Below, in pieces: positions 36,726-49,112 of a stretch of 64,000 nucleotides of DNA (the stretch's first letter is position 1; each line of letters starts with the position of its first letter). This DNA comes from Cacajao melanocephalus (taxonomy: Eukaryota; Chordata; Mammalia; Primates; Pitheciidae): the NCBI GenBank assembly GCA_963573385.1, contig CAUYLG010048275.1, positions 62,001 through 126,000 of the forward strand, in the 5' to 3' direction. Under the pieces are notes generated by a model. That model was not told where the DNA came from and ran no database searches. It saw only the letters and a program-made list of their open reading frames with translations. The translations under genes were made by a program, and so were the position numbers.

Positions 36726-37081
36726 TGATATGGTTTGGCTATGTCCCCACCCAGATCTCATCCTGAATTCCCATGTGTTGTGAGAGGAACCTGTTAGGAG
36801 GTAACTGATTCATGGAGGGTGGGGGGAAGGTCTTTTCCATGCTGTTCTCATGATAGTGAATAAGTCTCATGAGATCTGATGGTTTTAAAAACAGTAGTTC
36901 CCTTGCACAAGCTCTCTCTTTGCTGCCATCCATGTAAGACGTGACTTGCTTCTCCTTGCCTTCCACGATGATTGTGAGGCCTCCCTAGCCATGTGGAACT
37001 AAAAGTCCAATAAACTTTTCTTTTGTAAATTGCCCAGTCTTGGGTACATCTTTATTAGCAGCATAAAAATGGACTAATACA
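36726..37081 (+). repeat. 5' LTR of the MST element
   Basis: 356 bp, TG...CA. A polyadenylation signal AATAAA lies at 37009-37014. It differs from the 3' LTR by many substitutions and small indels, for example 'gttaggaggtaactgatt' against 'gggaggtaattgaatc'. Confidence 0.92.
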
Positions 37082-37176
37082 GTAAATTGGTACCAGTAGA
37101 GTGGGGTGTTGCTCAAAAGATACCCAAAATGTGGAAGCAACTTTAGAACTGGGTATCAAGCAGAAGCTGGAAAAGT

Positions 37177-37683
37177 TTGGAGGGCTCAAAAGAAGACAGG
37201 AACATGTGGGACAATTTAGAACTCCCTAGAGACTTCTTGAATGGCTTTGACCAAAATGGTGATAATGATATGGACAATGAAATCAAGGCTGAGGTGGTCT
37301 CAGATGGTGATGAGGAACTTGTTGGGAACTGGAGCAAAGATGACTCTTGTTACATTTTAGCAAAGAGACTGGCAGCATTTTGCCCCTGCCCTAGAGATTT
37401 GTGGAAATTTGAACTTGAGGGAGATGATTTAGGGTATATGGTAAAAGAAATTTCGAAGTGGCAAAGCATTCCTGATGTGACTTGGGTGCTGTTAAAGGCA
37501 TTTGCTTTTATAAGGGAAGAAGAGCATACAAGTTCAGAAAATGTGCAGTCTGACAATGTGATAGAAAAGAAAATCCCATTTTCTGAGGAGAAATTGAAGC
37601 TGGCTACAGAAATTTGCATAAGTAACAAGGAGCTGGATGTTAATCCCCAAGACAATGGGGAACATGTCTCCAGGGCATATTAG
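37177..37683 (+). pseudogene. Surviving open frame in the MST interior
   Basis: 168 codons starting after the 5' LTR, from a GTG-type start; the first internal ATG is the Met of NMWDNLELPRDF (about 37204). The product is acidic (for example FDQNGDNDMDNEIKAEV). It corresponds to the 5' part of the MaLR interior, where a decayed gag-related frame is expected, but I see no zinc knuckle or protease motif. It ends at TAG in 'ggcatattagag'. The same region in most copies I know is interrupted, so an uninterrupted frame is mildly unusual, though chance preservation is plausible. No coding function is claimed. Confidence 0.6.
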
Positions 37684-38647
37684 AGGTCTTCATGGTAGCC
37701 CCTTTCATCACAGGCCTAGAAGCCTAGGAGGAAAACATGGTTTCATGGGTTGGGCCTAGGGTCCCCATGCTATGTGCAGCCTAGGGACTTGGTGCCCTGC
37801 GTCCCAGCCACTCTATCCATGACTTAAAGGGGCCAATGTAGAGCTTGGGTTGTGGCTTCAGAGGGTGCAAGCCCCAAGCCTTGGAAGCTTCCACATGGTG
37901 TTGAGCCTCCAGGTGCACAGAATTCGAGAGTTGGGGTTTGGGAACCTCTATCTAGATTTCAGAAGATGTATGGAAATGGCTGGATGCCTGGGCAGAAGTT
38001 TGGAGATTGATGGAGAACTACTGTTAGGGCAGTAAAGAAGGGAACTGTGGGGTCAGAGCCCCACACTGAGCCCCTACTGGGGCACCACTTAGTGGAGCTG
38101 TGAGAAGAGGGCCTCTCTCCTCCAGACCCCAGAATGGTAGATCCACTGACAGCTTGAGCTGTGTGCCTGGAAAAGCCACAGATGCTCAATGCCAGCCTAT
38201 GAAAGCAACTGGAAGGGAGGCTGTATCCTGCAGAGCCACAGGCGTGGAGCTACCTAAGACCATGGGAACCCACCCCTTGCATCAGCATGACCCGGATGCA
38301 AGACATGGAGTCAAAGGAGGTCATTTTGTAACTTTAAGATTTGACTGCCCTGCTGGATTTTGGACTTGCATGGCACCTGCAGTCCCTTTGTGTTGCCCAA
38401 TTTCTCCCATTTGGAACAGCTGTATTTACCCAATGCCTGCACCTTCATTGTATGTAGAAAGTAACAAACTTGCTTTTGATTTTACAGGCTCATAAGCAGA
38501 AGGGAATTGCCTTGTCTCAGATGATACTTTGGACTGTGGACTTTTGAGTCAATGCTGAAATGAGTTAAGAATTTGAGGAACTATGGGGAAGGCATGATTG
38601 GTTTTGAAATGTGAGGACCTGAGATTTGGGAGGGTCTATGGGCAGAA

Positions 38648-38988
38648 TGATATGATTTGGCTGTGTCTCTACCCAAATCTCATCTTGACTTCCCATATGT
38701 TGAGGGAGGTAATTGAATCATGGGGGGCAGGTCTTTCCTGTGCAGTTCTCATGATAGTGAATAAGTCTCATGAGATCTGATGGTTTCAAAAATGAGACTT
38801 CCCCTGCACAAGCTATCTCTTTGACTTCTACCTTCCATGTAAGATGTGACTTGCTCTTCCATGCCTTCCACAATGATTGTGAGGCCTCCCCAGCCATGTG
38901 GAACCATAAGTCCAATAAACCTCTTTATTTTGTAAATTGCCCAGTCTTGGGTATGTCTTTATTAGCAGTGTGAAAATGAACTAATACA
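38648..38988 (+). repeat. 3' LTR of the MST element
   Basis: 341 bp, starting TGATATGATTTGGC and ending CTAATACA, paired with the LTR at 36726. AATAAA is conserved in 'gtccaataaacctc'. Confidence 0.92.
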
Positions 38989-40130
38989 CAAATTCTCAAG
39001 GGTATCAAATAAGATGAAAGCAACAACAACAAAAACAAACCACATCCAAAGAATAGAAACTCTGAAGAGTAAAAGAACATCAGTCCACATGGATGAGAAA
39101 GCACCAGCACAAGAACTCTTGCAATTCAAAATGCAAGAGTGTCTTCTTACTTTCAAAGGACTATAATAGTTCCCCAGCAATAGTTCTTGACTAGGCTGAA
39201 ATGCCCGAAATAACAGACATAGGATTTAGAATATGGATAGGAATGAAGATCATCAAGATTCCAGAGAAAGTAGAAACCTAATTTGATGTATTTTAGGAAT
39301 ACAATAAAATGATACAGGAGCTGAAATATAAAATGACCATTTTAAGAAAAAACAAAACTGATTTGATAGAGCTGAAAGAATCTCATAATATAATAAGCAT
39401 TAACAGAAGAACAGTCCAAGCTAAGGAAAGAGTCTCAGAGTTCAAAGATCAGTTCTCCAAATTAACTCAGTCAGACAAAAATAAAGTAAAAAATTAAAAT
39501 GAATGAACAAAACTTCCAGGAAATATAAGATTATGTAAAGAGACCAAATCTACAACTCACTGACATCCCTGAAAGAGAGAGAAATCAAGCATCTTGGAAA
39601 GCATACTTGAAGATATCATCCGTGAAAATTTCCCCAACCTTGATAGAGAGGCCAACATCCAAATTCAGGAAATATAAGATGACCATCCCCAAGACATAGA
39701 CTTCAGATTCTCCAAAGTCAACATGAAAGAAAAAATATTAAAGGCAGCTAGAGAGAAGGGCAGGCCATCTAGAAAGGGAACCCAACCCCATCAAGCTAAT
39801 AGTGGGCCTTTCAGCAGAAACCCTATAAACAAGAAGAGATTGGGGGAATACATTCAACGTTCTTAAAGAAAAGAAATTCTGACCAAGAATTTTGCGTCCA
39901 GCCAAACTAAGCTTAATAAGCAAAGAAGGAATAAGATCCATTTCAGACAAGCAAAAGATAAGGGAATTGATTACCACCAGACTTGTCTTACAAGAGGTCA
40001 TTAAGGGAGAGTTAAATATGGAAATGAAAGACTGTTACTGCCACCGAAGAAACACACAAAGGTGCATAGACCATTGACACTATAAAGCAACTATACAATC
40101 AAGTGTGCATGATAACTAGCTAACAATATG

Positions 40131-42646
40131 ATGACAGGATTAAATTTTCATATATCAAGATACACCTTGAATGTAAATGGGCTAAATACTCCAATTGAAA
40201 GACACAGAGTGACAAGTTGTGCCTTGCCATATCTCACATGCAATGACACCCATAGGCTCAAAGTAAAGGGATGAAAAAAGATCTACCAAGCAAATAGAAA
40301 ATGAACAAACAAAAAAAGCAGGGGTTGCTATTTCTAACTTCAGAAAAAAAAAAAAAACAGACTGTAAACCAACAACAATAAAAAAAGTCAAAGAAGGGCA
40401 TTACATGGCAGTAAAGGGTTCAATTCAGTGAGAAAACATAACTATACTAAATATATATGCACCCAATACAGGAGCACCTAGATTCATACAACAAGTTCTT
40501 AGAAACCTACCAAGAGATTTAGATAACTATACAATAATAGTAAGACTTCAACACCCCTCTGACAGTATTAGACATATCATCAAGGCAGAAAACTAACAAA
40601 AGTATTTGGGACTTAAACATGAAACTTAACCAGATACAGACATCTACAGAACTCTCACACCAAAACAACAGAATATACATTCTTGTCATCTGCACATGGC
40701 ACATACTCTAAAATTGACCACACCATCAGTCATAAAACTATTCTTACCAAATTCAAAGAAATCAAAATCATACCAAGCGCATTCTCAGACCACAGCATAA
40801 TAAAAATAGAAATCAATTCTAAGACAATGTCTTAATGCATACAATCACATGGAAATTAAACAACCTGCTCCTGAATGACTTTTGGGTAAACAATGAAATT
40901 GGGGCAGAAATCAAGAAATTATTTGAAACTAATGAAAACAAAGATACTACATACTTGAATCTCTGGGACATAGCTAACACAATGGTAAGAGGAACATTTA
41001 TAGTACTAAACAGCGTAAAAAAGTTAGGAAGATCTCAAATTAGCAACCTAAAATCACACCTAGAGAAACTGGAAAAAAAAGAGCAAACCAATCCCCAAGT
41101 TAGAAAAAAAAAAACAAGAATCAGAGCTGAACTGAATAAAATTGAGATGCAGGAAATCATACAAAAAATCAACAAAGCTAGAAGATGATTCTTTGAAAGA
41201 ATAAATAAGATTAATAGACTGCTAGCTAGGCTAATAAAGCAAAAAAGGGAGAAGATCCAGATAAACACAATCAGAAATGACAAAGGGTATGTTAACCATG
41301 AACCCCACAAAAATACAAAAAAACCTTCAGAGACTATTATGAACACCTCCATGTGCACAAACTAGAAAACCTGAAAGAAATGGGTAAATTTTTGGAAACA
41401 TACAACCTCCCAAGATTAAACCCGGAAGAAACTGAAATCCTAAACAGACCAATAGGTTCTGAAATTGAATCAGTAAAAAACAAAACAAGAAAACCTACCA
41501 ACCAGAAAAACCCTAGGACCAAAAGGATTCACAGCCAAATTCTACCCGACATACAGAGAAGAGCTGGTACCATTCCTGCTGAAACTATTCTTAAAAGTTG
41601 AGGAGGAGAGACTCCTCCCTAACTCATTTTATGAGGTCAGCAACATTCTGATGACAAAACCTGGCAGACACACAACAACAACAATAACCTTCATGCCAAT
41701 AACACTGATGAACCTAGACACAAAACTCCGCAATAAAATACTAGCTAACTGAATCCAACAGCACATTAAAGAGCCAATCCACCACAATCAAGTAAGTTTC
41801 ATCCCTGGATGCAAGGTTGCTTCAACATATGCAAATCAATAAATGTGACTGATCATCTAAGCAGAAGGAAAAACAAAAACCATATGATCATCTCAATAGA
41901 TGCAGAAGAGATTTTTGATAAAATTCACTGCTGCTTCGTGTTAAAAACCTTTAATAAACTAGTCATTGAAGGAACATACCTCAAACTAATAAGAGCTATG
42001 ACATTTGTCTGTGACAAATCCACAGCCAAAATCATACTGAACAAGCCAAAGCTGGAAGCACTACCCCTGAGAACTAGAACAATACAAGGATGCCCACTCT
42101 CACCATTCCTATTCAATATAGTACTGGGGGTCATAACCAGAATGATCAATCAAGAGAAAGAAATAAAAGGCCTCCAAATAGTAAGTGAGTAAGTCAAACT
42201 ATCTCTCTTCACGTGCTATATGATTTTATATCTAGAAAACCCTATAGTCTCTGCCCAAAAGCTCCTAGATCTGATAAACAATTTCAGCAAAGTTTCAGGA
42301 TACAAAATCAATGTACAAAAATCACTAGCATTTTATACCCCAACAACATCCAAGCTGAATGCCAGGAATGCAATCCCATTCACAATAGCCACAGAAAAAA
42401 GTAAAATACCTAGGAATTCAGCTAACCAGGAGGTGAAAAATCTCTACAAGAATTACAAAACACTACTGCAAAAATCAGAGATGACATGAACAAATGGAAA
42501 AGCATTCTATGCTCATTGATAGGAAGAATCAATATTGTTAAGATGATCATGCTCCCCAAAGCAATTTACAGACTCAATGTTGTTCCTATCAAATTACCAA
42601 TGACAGTCTTTACAGAATTAGAAAAACTATTCTAAAATTCATATGG

Positions 42647-42679
<33 letters not shown>

Positions 42680-43945
42680 CACGAGCCCAATGAGCCAAAG
42701 CAATCCTAAGCAAAAAGAACAAGGCTGGAAGCATCACTTTATCTGACTTCAAACTATACTACAAGGCTACAATAACCAAAATGATATGGTTAAAAAAAAA
42801 AGACATATAGACCAATGGAACAGAATAGAGAGCCCAGAAATAAGGCCACACGTCTATAACCATCGGATCTTTGACAAAGTTGACAAGGAAAAGCAATAAT
42901 GAAAGGACTCCCTATTCAATAAATGATAATAGAATAACTGGCTAGCCATATGCAAAAGATTGAAACTGGACCCCTTCCTTATATCATATAAGAAACCAAC
43001 TCAAGATGGCTTAAAGACTTAAATGTAAAATCTAAATCTATAAAAACCCTAGAAGAAAACCTAGGAAATACCATTCTGGACACATGCCCCAGCAAAGATT
43101 TCGTGACCAAGATGTGAAAAGCAAATCCACAGCCAACAACATACTGAACAGGAACAAATGCAAAAATTGACAAATGGGAAATAGTTAAACTAAACAGCTT
43201 CTGCACAGTAAAGCTATCAACAGAGTAAACAGACAATCTGTAGAATGGGAGAAAATATTTGCAAACTCTGCCTCTGCAAATGTCTAATATCCAGCATCTA
43301 TAAGGAACTTAAATTTACAATTTAAAAAACCCATTAAAAAGTAGGCAAAGGACATAAACAGACACTTTTCAAAAGATGACATACACATGGCCAACAAGCA
43401 TATGAAAAATGCTCAATATCACTAGAGAAATGCAAATCAAAGCCACAAAGAGATACCATCTCATATCAGTCAGAATGGCTATTATTAAAAGGTCAAAAAA
43501 TAACAGATGCAGGCAAGGTTGTGGAGAAAAGGGAACGTGTAAACACTACTGGTGGGAATATAAATTAGTTCAGGCATCGTGGATAGCAGTTTGGTGATTT
43601 CTCCAAGAACTTAGAACTACCATTCAACTCAGCAATCCCATTACTGAATATATACCCAAAGGAATATAAATCATTCTGTCATAAAGACACATGCACATGT
43701 ATGTTTATTGCAGCACTATTTACAATAGCAAAGATGTGGAATCAACCTAGATGTTCATCAGTGGTGGACTAGATAAATAAAATGTGGCAAATATACATCA
43801 TGGAATACTGTGCAGCCATAAAAATGAATGAGACCATGTCCTTTGCAGGAACATGGATGAAGCTGGGGGCTGTTACCCTAAGTGAACTAATGCAGGAACA
43901 GAAAACCAAATACTGCATGTTCTCACAAGTGGGAGCTAAACATTA
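40131..43945 (+). pseudogene. L1 ORF2 relic (endonuclease-reverse transcriptase), inactive
   Basis: Starts at ATG 40131, followed by the conserved TLNVNGLN of the endonuclease N-terminus. A short deletion near 40220 removes part of the endonuclease before HLTC-D-THRLK-KG. Reverse transcriptase text is readable around 41800-42480 (for example [22 protein letters not shown] residues near 42070). At 42208-42219 the catalytic FADD motif reads FTCY, so both metal-binding aspartates are gone. Further frameshifts and stops occur (for example 42190 and 42486). The element could not supply its own enzymes. Confidence 0.85.
42648..42679 (+). repeat. (GA)n microsatellite inside L1 ORF2
   Basis: About 15 GA units sit where L1 normally has a short A/G-rich word after 'atatggaact', so the repeat grew after insertion. 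Confidence 0.95.
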
Positions 43946-44146
43946 AGTCCACATGGATACAAAGAAGGGAACAATAGACACTGGGGCCTACTTGAGGGTG
44001 GAAGTTGTGAGGAGGCTGAACATTGAAAAACTGCCTACTACGTACTACGCTTATTATCTGGGTGATGAAATAATCTGTGCACCAAATCCTCACAACATGC
44101 ATGTTACCCATATAACAAACCTACACATGTACCCCTGAACCTATAA

Positions 44147-44177
<31 letters not shown>

Positions 44178-46304
44178 CAGCAAGTACTAAAAATGTTCAT
44201 AGAAAATAGGAACAAGTTTTTATGGATAAGTGGCAGTCCAAACATTCAAGAGCACAACCTTCATATTAAAATATTCATGTTACCTAACCCATAATTGTAC
44301 TTTACCTGAAACTTAAATAGACTGGGCAAGTCACAGGTAAATGTGCTAAACAGGCATCTGCAGAGGTGAGGAGACCTTGGCATAAGCCAATGATGGCTCT
44401 CTCCACTCCCTGGTACAAAGTATTTGTGATGATGCTTTCCAGTCAAATGCTGGCAACTCTTGGGCATATAAGGGAGAAATATTCTGTTGTAAGTTGATTT
44501 CAGGCAGAAAATGGTATATTCCTTCTTTTCAGTAATACTTTTCATACTTCCTAGAAGTCATATCGAAATGTTGGTTAGAAATTGAAGATGTCCCATTAAC
44601 AATTTGTAAACTAAATATGACTTTGAAGTCTTAAAGATCTGGATCTAACCTCAATATTTCAGGAGCTATGTAAATTTGCTCATGATATAAGCATCCTGAA
44701 CTCCATTTCCTCAGGTATAGTTGTAGTGTAAGACCTAAAGGTAAGGCTCAATGTTATGTTCTGCCTTGATAGCTGGTAAAATTAGAAGGGCTTTGTATGC
44801 ACTAATTATGAGTTTCCGTCCCTACTCTGTTCCTATGGAAACGGTCCGGAGACAACTCTTTTTTATCACAGGAACCAGGCACACTTTCTACATTCCTTTG
44901 AGTAGTGGGTTTCAGTTTCCTGACAGTTAATGGAATTGTTCAAACAAGCCAATTACATCCTCCCATGGTAACCAGGGGGCACCCCATCCTATACTTGATA
45001 TTACAAAGCCTGCTTCCTATACCCCTGGTTGTTCACTGTGTTCTTGAGTGCAATCTTCATGCAGCCCTGCATGGCATGGTGTCCTCCTCCCCTGGGATAT
45101 GAGTATATATAACAAATTCCTGTCAGTCTAATGTGGCTAGTGTCAGGTGTTGTGAGTTCAGCCATCCCGTAACCTAAGGTTAGGAAACTCTCCCTCACCA
45201 TCGGAGTGAATAGGACGCTATTAAAGCAATATCTCGTAGGGCTATTGTCAGGAATAAATTGAATTAAGTGAAATACTTGGAGGCAAAGATCTGTGTAACT
45301 TCTCTCGAAATATTTTGAAGTACTAAAGAGAAGAGATAGAAGAGTTTCTGCCCTCAAGGCATTGAAAGCATAATGGAAGACAGACAACACACAGCACAAT
45401 AATCCTTGATTTACACTTGGAAGTGAAGGTGTAGTGGTAAACCCAGGGTTCTCCATGAGCCAAAGGAATGTAGATAAATAATGCATAAATCCCTTAGATC
45501 AGTTTCTGGCACATAGTAGGGGTTTAATAAATAGTAGGCTGAGTTGAATTTGAAGGACTAATAGCCATTACTAGATGAAAAAAGTATTTTACAAAATGTG
45601 AAAGCCCCTAATTTATTTCTAGGGATTAATATTCATTCTTGGTTTTTCCAAGAATGTATTTTCTAGGAGAAAATAGTCAATTTAGATGAACAGAATAATG
45701 TGGCTTCTTCATATTAAGCAGTTCCACAGTTTAAATGTTCATACCACTGACCTGAAAATCCCCAAAGTATCCTATAAAAACACACAGAATTCAACCATTT
45801 TGGCAGCCCTGGCATGTTTGTTAGGCAATTAGAACCACAATTGACTTCACAGATTTTGTTATCTTGCTCACTTGTTTGTTTCATGTTTTGTTTCCTTTGG
45901 GTTTCTTTTAAAGGCTTCCCTTAGACACTGTACCATTTTGTTAATAAGTAAAAAATATAGGCAGTGTCTAGAGTGCAATGTGATAAATATCACTTCTGTC
46001 TTGTGATGCCTCGTCAAAGCTGACCCATATGCAGTAGATTTTGTAATAGCACTATCTTCTTGTGAGCTTGGGTTTAATTGACAATTACCTGCTACCTTTG
46101 GCTGTTTATTTCTGATTATCAGATAAAAGGGCAAAGAGAACCATTCAGGTGTCACCAGATAGTCTTCTGTGTCAGTTCTGCCCTTAGCTAATTTTAGAAC
46201 TTAGAGAATAGCTTTTAACCTCTGGGAGCTTCAGTTTTTTTCTTCTGAGAAATGAAGTATTGGGCTGAACTCAAAGATCCCTCATAACTCTAACAGGCTA
46301 TGAA
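44178..46304. other. Mostly unassigned; weak MIR/L2 traces at 45230-45545
   Basis: 'cgtagggctattgtcaggaa' (45236) and 'tttctggcacatagtagggg' followed by 'tttaataaatag' (about 45505) resemble MIR and L2/MIR 3' ends. The rest shows no repeat or gene. Confidence 0.4.
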
Positions 46305-46440
46305 TGTGAGAGTCAGAGCTAGGGGTTTGGAGCCTGACAGATTTGGTTTAAAATTTTGATTTGCCACTCATTAGCTCAGAAGTCTAGATAAACTCTCCTT
46401 GAGGGTTAGTTTTCTCATCTTACGTAAGTTTTATTACCTT
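46305..46440 (+). mobile_element. MIR SINE fragment
   Basis: 'gtttggagcctgacagattt', 'ttgccactcattagctcaga' and 'ttagttttctcatctta' follow the MIR head and core. Confidence 0.75.
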
Positions 46441-46499
46441 TATTTTACTAAGAGTTGACCAATATTTTTTAACCAATTCATCAGTAATCCTGTTGTCTG

Positions 46500-47165
46500 T
46501 ACTTTCAAAATAATTCCAGAACCTGATCAAATCTTATTACCTCCAAGCCACCATCATTTCTTGTCTTGATCATTCTGGTAGCATCCTAATTATTCTCTGT
46601 AGCTTCCATCTTGTCCTACCCACCCCCAACAGTCTGATTTTCAATGTGTCAGCCAGAGTGATCCCTTTAAAATATATCAACTTATACCAGTCTTCTGTTG
46701 AAAATTCCCCAGTGGTTTCCCACATCACTCAGAGTGAAAGTTCAAACCTTACCATGGCTGAGGTTCCACATGATGAGGGTTCCTGCTGCTTCCGCTCCAA
46801 TTTAGCAACATCTGCCTTCTTTATGTTTCCTAAATACTTTGCCTTCAGATATCCTGTAGGGGCATTCCTTCATTGAGAGGGTAGTCTTTTGAAATTTTAT
46901 CTTATTAGTGGTGCCTCTTTTCTGTTATCTTTAAAATAGTATTCCCCAACCTTCATCCCATTGCTCCCTATTTCTGTTACTCAGTTTTATTTCACTTTAT
47001 AGGATTTATCATCATTTTCTGTCTCCCTCCAAGTCAAATGGAAGTTTCATGAAAGTAGGAACTTCATTTCATTCACAGAGGTAACCTCATCTCTTAGAAT
47101 AGCATCTGGCACATAGAAGGCACTCAGTAATTATTTGTTGAGCAAATTAATAAGCTATATAAATT
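46500..47165 (+). mobile_element. L2 LINE 3' portion
   Basis: 'tccccagtggtttcccacat', 'actcagagtgaaagttcaaa', 'tcatgaaagtaggaacttc' and 'ctggcacatagaaggcactc' then 'taattatttgttgag' are L2 text in order to its 3' end. Confidence 0.8.
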
Positions 47166-47564
47166 TTTAGGCACTCAGTAAATGCCACTTCCCAATGACC
47201 CTCTTAGAAACAAAATATTTGGCATCCTTTCATCCTGTTTTTTTATTAAAATGCAATGCCAGACATACCCTGGTTTTAGCTCTGACATGTAAAGAGTTTG
47301 GAAGTTGTCACCCCATCCTTATAAGAAAAAAAATATAGACAAAGTAAACATCAACAACTTTTCCTGAATCCACTAGAGAGCCAAATTCTATAATCTGATG
47401 ATTAACGCTCAGTGTTTAGTGGGCCTGTATCTCAGGGATGTAACCTGCACAAATATTTCTCCAGTGTCACAGCTTTCCTTTTTCCCTTGTAGGACAAATT
47501 GTCTCCCTGAAATCTGTATAGACAGGTGTATCCAAAGAGTCACAGCTGAGATCCGCTAATTTGG
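47166..47564. other. No recognisable feature
   Basis: Unassigned interval before the nested L1M. Confidence 0.4.
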
Positions 47565-49112
47565 AGCAGAAGTCTCTGGAGACAGAAACTGATAGGAACA
47601 TTTAAACAGTAATTTGATGAATTGTTGGCACCTCAACATAGTCTAATGTGAGAGTAAGAAACTCATGGGGTTTCAGTCTTAGAGGGGCCCCACAATTTTG
47701 TGAGTTTTGCCCCCAGGAACCCACCAAATTCTTTTATGGAAGATTGGAGAAAGATCCCCTTGTGGCAGAGAAATGGGAAGCATAATCATTGTGAAATTCT
47801 CTCAGGGCCTTCTTCATAAGAAAGACCCATTGTCTAGGAGAAAAGACATTTCCAGAAACTTAGCTGGAGAAAGGGCATTCCTCTCACACAGACAGCTCCT
47901 GCTAGCCCTCCAGTCTCACCTGGTGAGAAAGGTGAGAAAAAAATACTCATATCATCAAGGGTCAAAGCTTCAAGGAATTAGACTGAAAATGTTGCAGTCA
48001 GAAAGGCAGGAGGGGCCAACGGAGAAAAGAAGGCTGTGCCACTGCAGAAATACTTGTGAAGGTTACATCCCTGAGACATAGGCCCACTAAAACACTAAGA
48101 GTTAATCACTAGATTATAGAATACTCCCCTGCCACGTACTTACCACCACCCCAACAGGGCTCCAGTATGATAGCAGATTACAGCTGAAAGAGCTACAAGA
48201 CACAAACTATTTCTGAGCATGAGTACTTTGGGAAACATAAAGTCAAAGAGAGGGGACAAAAACAAAAACATTAGAAGATTTTGAAAGCTCTGGCACCTGT
48301 AGCTGTGGGAAATTTTAAACACAGCCCAACTTCTAGTCATATTAACATGAATCCTCACAGTCAAGGCCTGTTTACCTTAATTCCTATTTTCCAATATAAA
48401 CGACCTGATTTTCAGCAACAAACTACAAGGGAAATACAGCTTAAAGAGACAAAGCAATCATGAGAACAAGACACAGATGCTGGAATTATCAGACAGAGAA
48501 TTTAAAATAACTATAATGGTGTGTCAAGGGCTCTAATGGAAAAAGTAGGCAACATACAAGGACAGATGAGTAGTATAAGCAGAGAAATGGAAACTCAGAA
48601 AGAATCAAAAGGAAGTGTTAGAAATTTTAAAAAGTAACAGCAATGAAGGATATCTTCAATGGACTTATCAGTAGATTTGACATGACAGAGGATAGAGTCA
48701 GTGAGCTTGATGACAGGATCATAGAACCTTCTCAAACTGAAATGCAAGGAGAATAAAGAATGGGTGAAAAAAAGAAAAGAACATTTAATACACATGTTTA
48801 ATTGGAATACCAGGAGAGGAGAGCAACAATAAAGCAAAACAGCAATTTGAAGTAATAATGGCTAAGAACTTTCCAAAGCTAATGACAGACACCAAACCAC
48901 AGATCAAGGAAGCTCAGAGAATACCAGCAGGAAAATCTCTGCCCCACCCAGCACCATGAAGTCCTCACATCTTGGCATATCACATTGAAACTACAGAAAA
49001 CCAAAGACAGAGAAAATCTTGAAAGCCAAATAGGTGTGTGTTTCAGGGAGGCACAGGGATTGGGAGGTGAAGAGAAGAGAAAACATCTTACCTATAGAGG
49101 AATAAGGATAAG
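47565..49112 (+). mobile_element. Host L1M (L1MB/L1MC-age), 5'UTR and ORF1 region
   Basis: 'attgttggcacctcaacata', 'tctagaggggcccc'-like text, 'acacaggcccactaaaacac'-like text and 'agctacaagacacaaactat' are L1M 5'UTR. 'atggaaaaagtaggcaacat' and 'gacaggatcatagaacc' belong to the following ORF1 region. This is the first segment of one element that continues at 49586, 53620 and 56711. Confidence 0.8.

Larger units (their letters stand above)
36726..38988 (+). mobile_element. Complete MST/THE1-type MaLR retrotransposon (LTR-internal-LTR)
   Basis: Two direct LTRs flank about 1.57 kb of internal sequence. Both LTRs start TGATATG and end CTAATACA. The internal part opens with the MaLR primer-site region 'gtaaattggtaccag' and follows the MST/THE1 interior to 'gggcagaa' before the second LTR. 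MaLR elements are non-autonomous relatives of ERVL, mobilised by another element's enzymes. Pentamers CAAAC (36721-36725) and CAAAT (38989-38993) are a 4/5 target duplication. LTR wording such as 'tgctgccatccatgtaagac' fits MSTA/MSTB better than THE1. Confidence 0.92.
38989..44177 (+). mobile_element. Old L1, remainder: 5'UTR end, ORF1 and ORF2 relics, 3'UTR, poly-A
   Basis: Continues the L1 begun at 36306. The order is complete: 5'UTR end, ORF1-type region (about 39200-40080), ORF2 (from 40131), then the 3'UTR with 'gcatgttacccatataacaa' and 'tacacatgtacccctgaacc', and a pure A tail at about 44154-44177. It is close to full length for its age class, L1PB or late L1MA. Stops and frameshifts are scattered throughout. 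It must predate the MST insertion that splits its 5'UTR. Confidence 0.88.

Noticed and set aside
36721..38993. Possibility that the two MST LTRs are independent solo LTRs
   Set aside because: The interior is continuous MST/THE1 sequence and the outer flanks join into one L1 5'UTR, so this is a single insertion.
41035..41358. 107-codon minus-strand frame very rich in Phe, Leu, Ile and Ser, like a membrane protein
   Set aside because: It is the antisense of the A-rich L1 ORF2; antisense of Lys/Asn/Ile-rich coding yields hydrophobic residues.
45001..45486. 161-codon minus-strand frame, the longest non-repeat-looking minus frame
   Set aside because: No recognisable motif, no splice or promoter context, and weak MIR/L2 traces fall inside it; treated as chance.
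47707..48081. 124-codon forward frame
   Set aside because: It lies entirely within L1M 5'UTR sequence and has no recognised domain.
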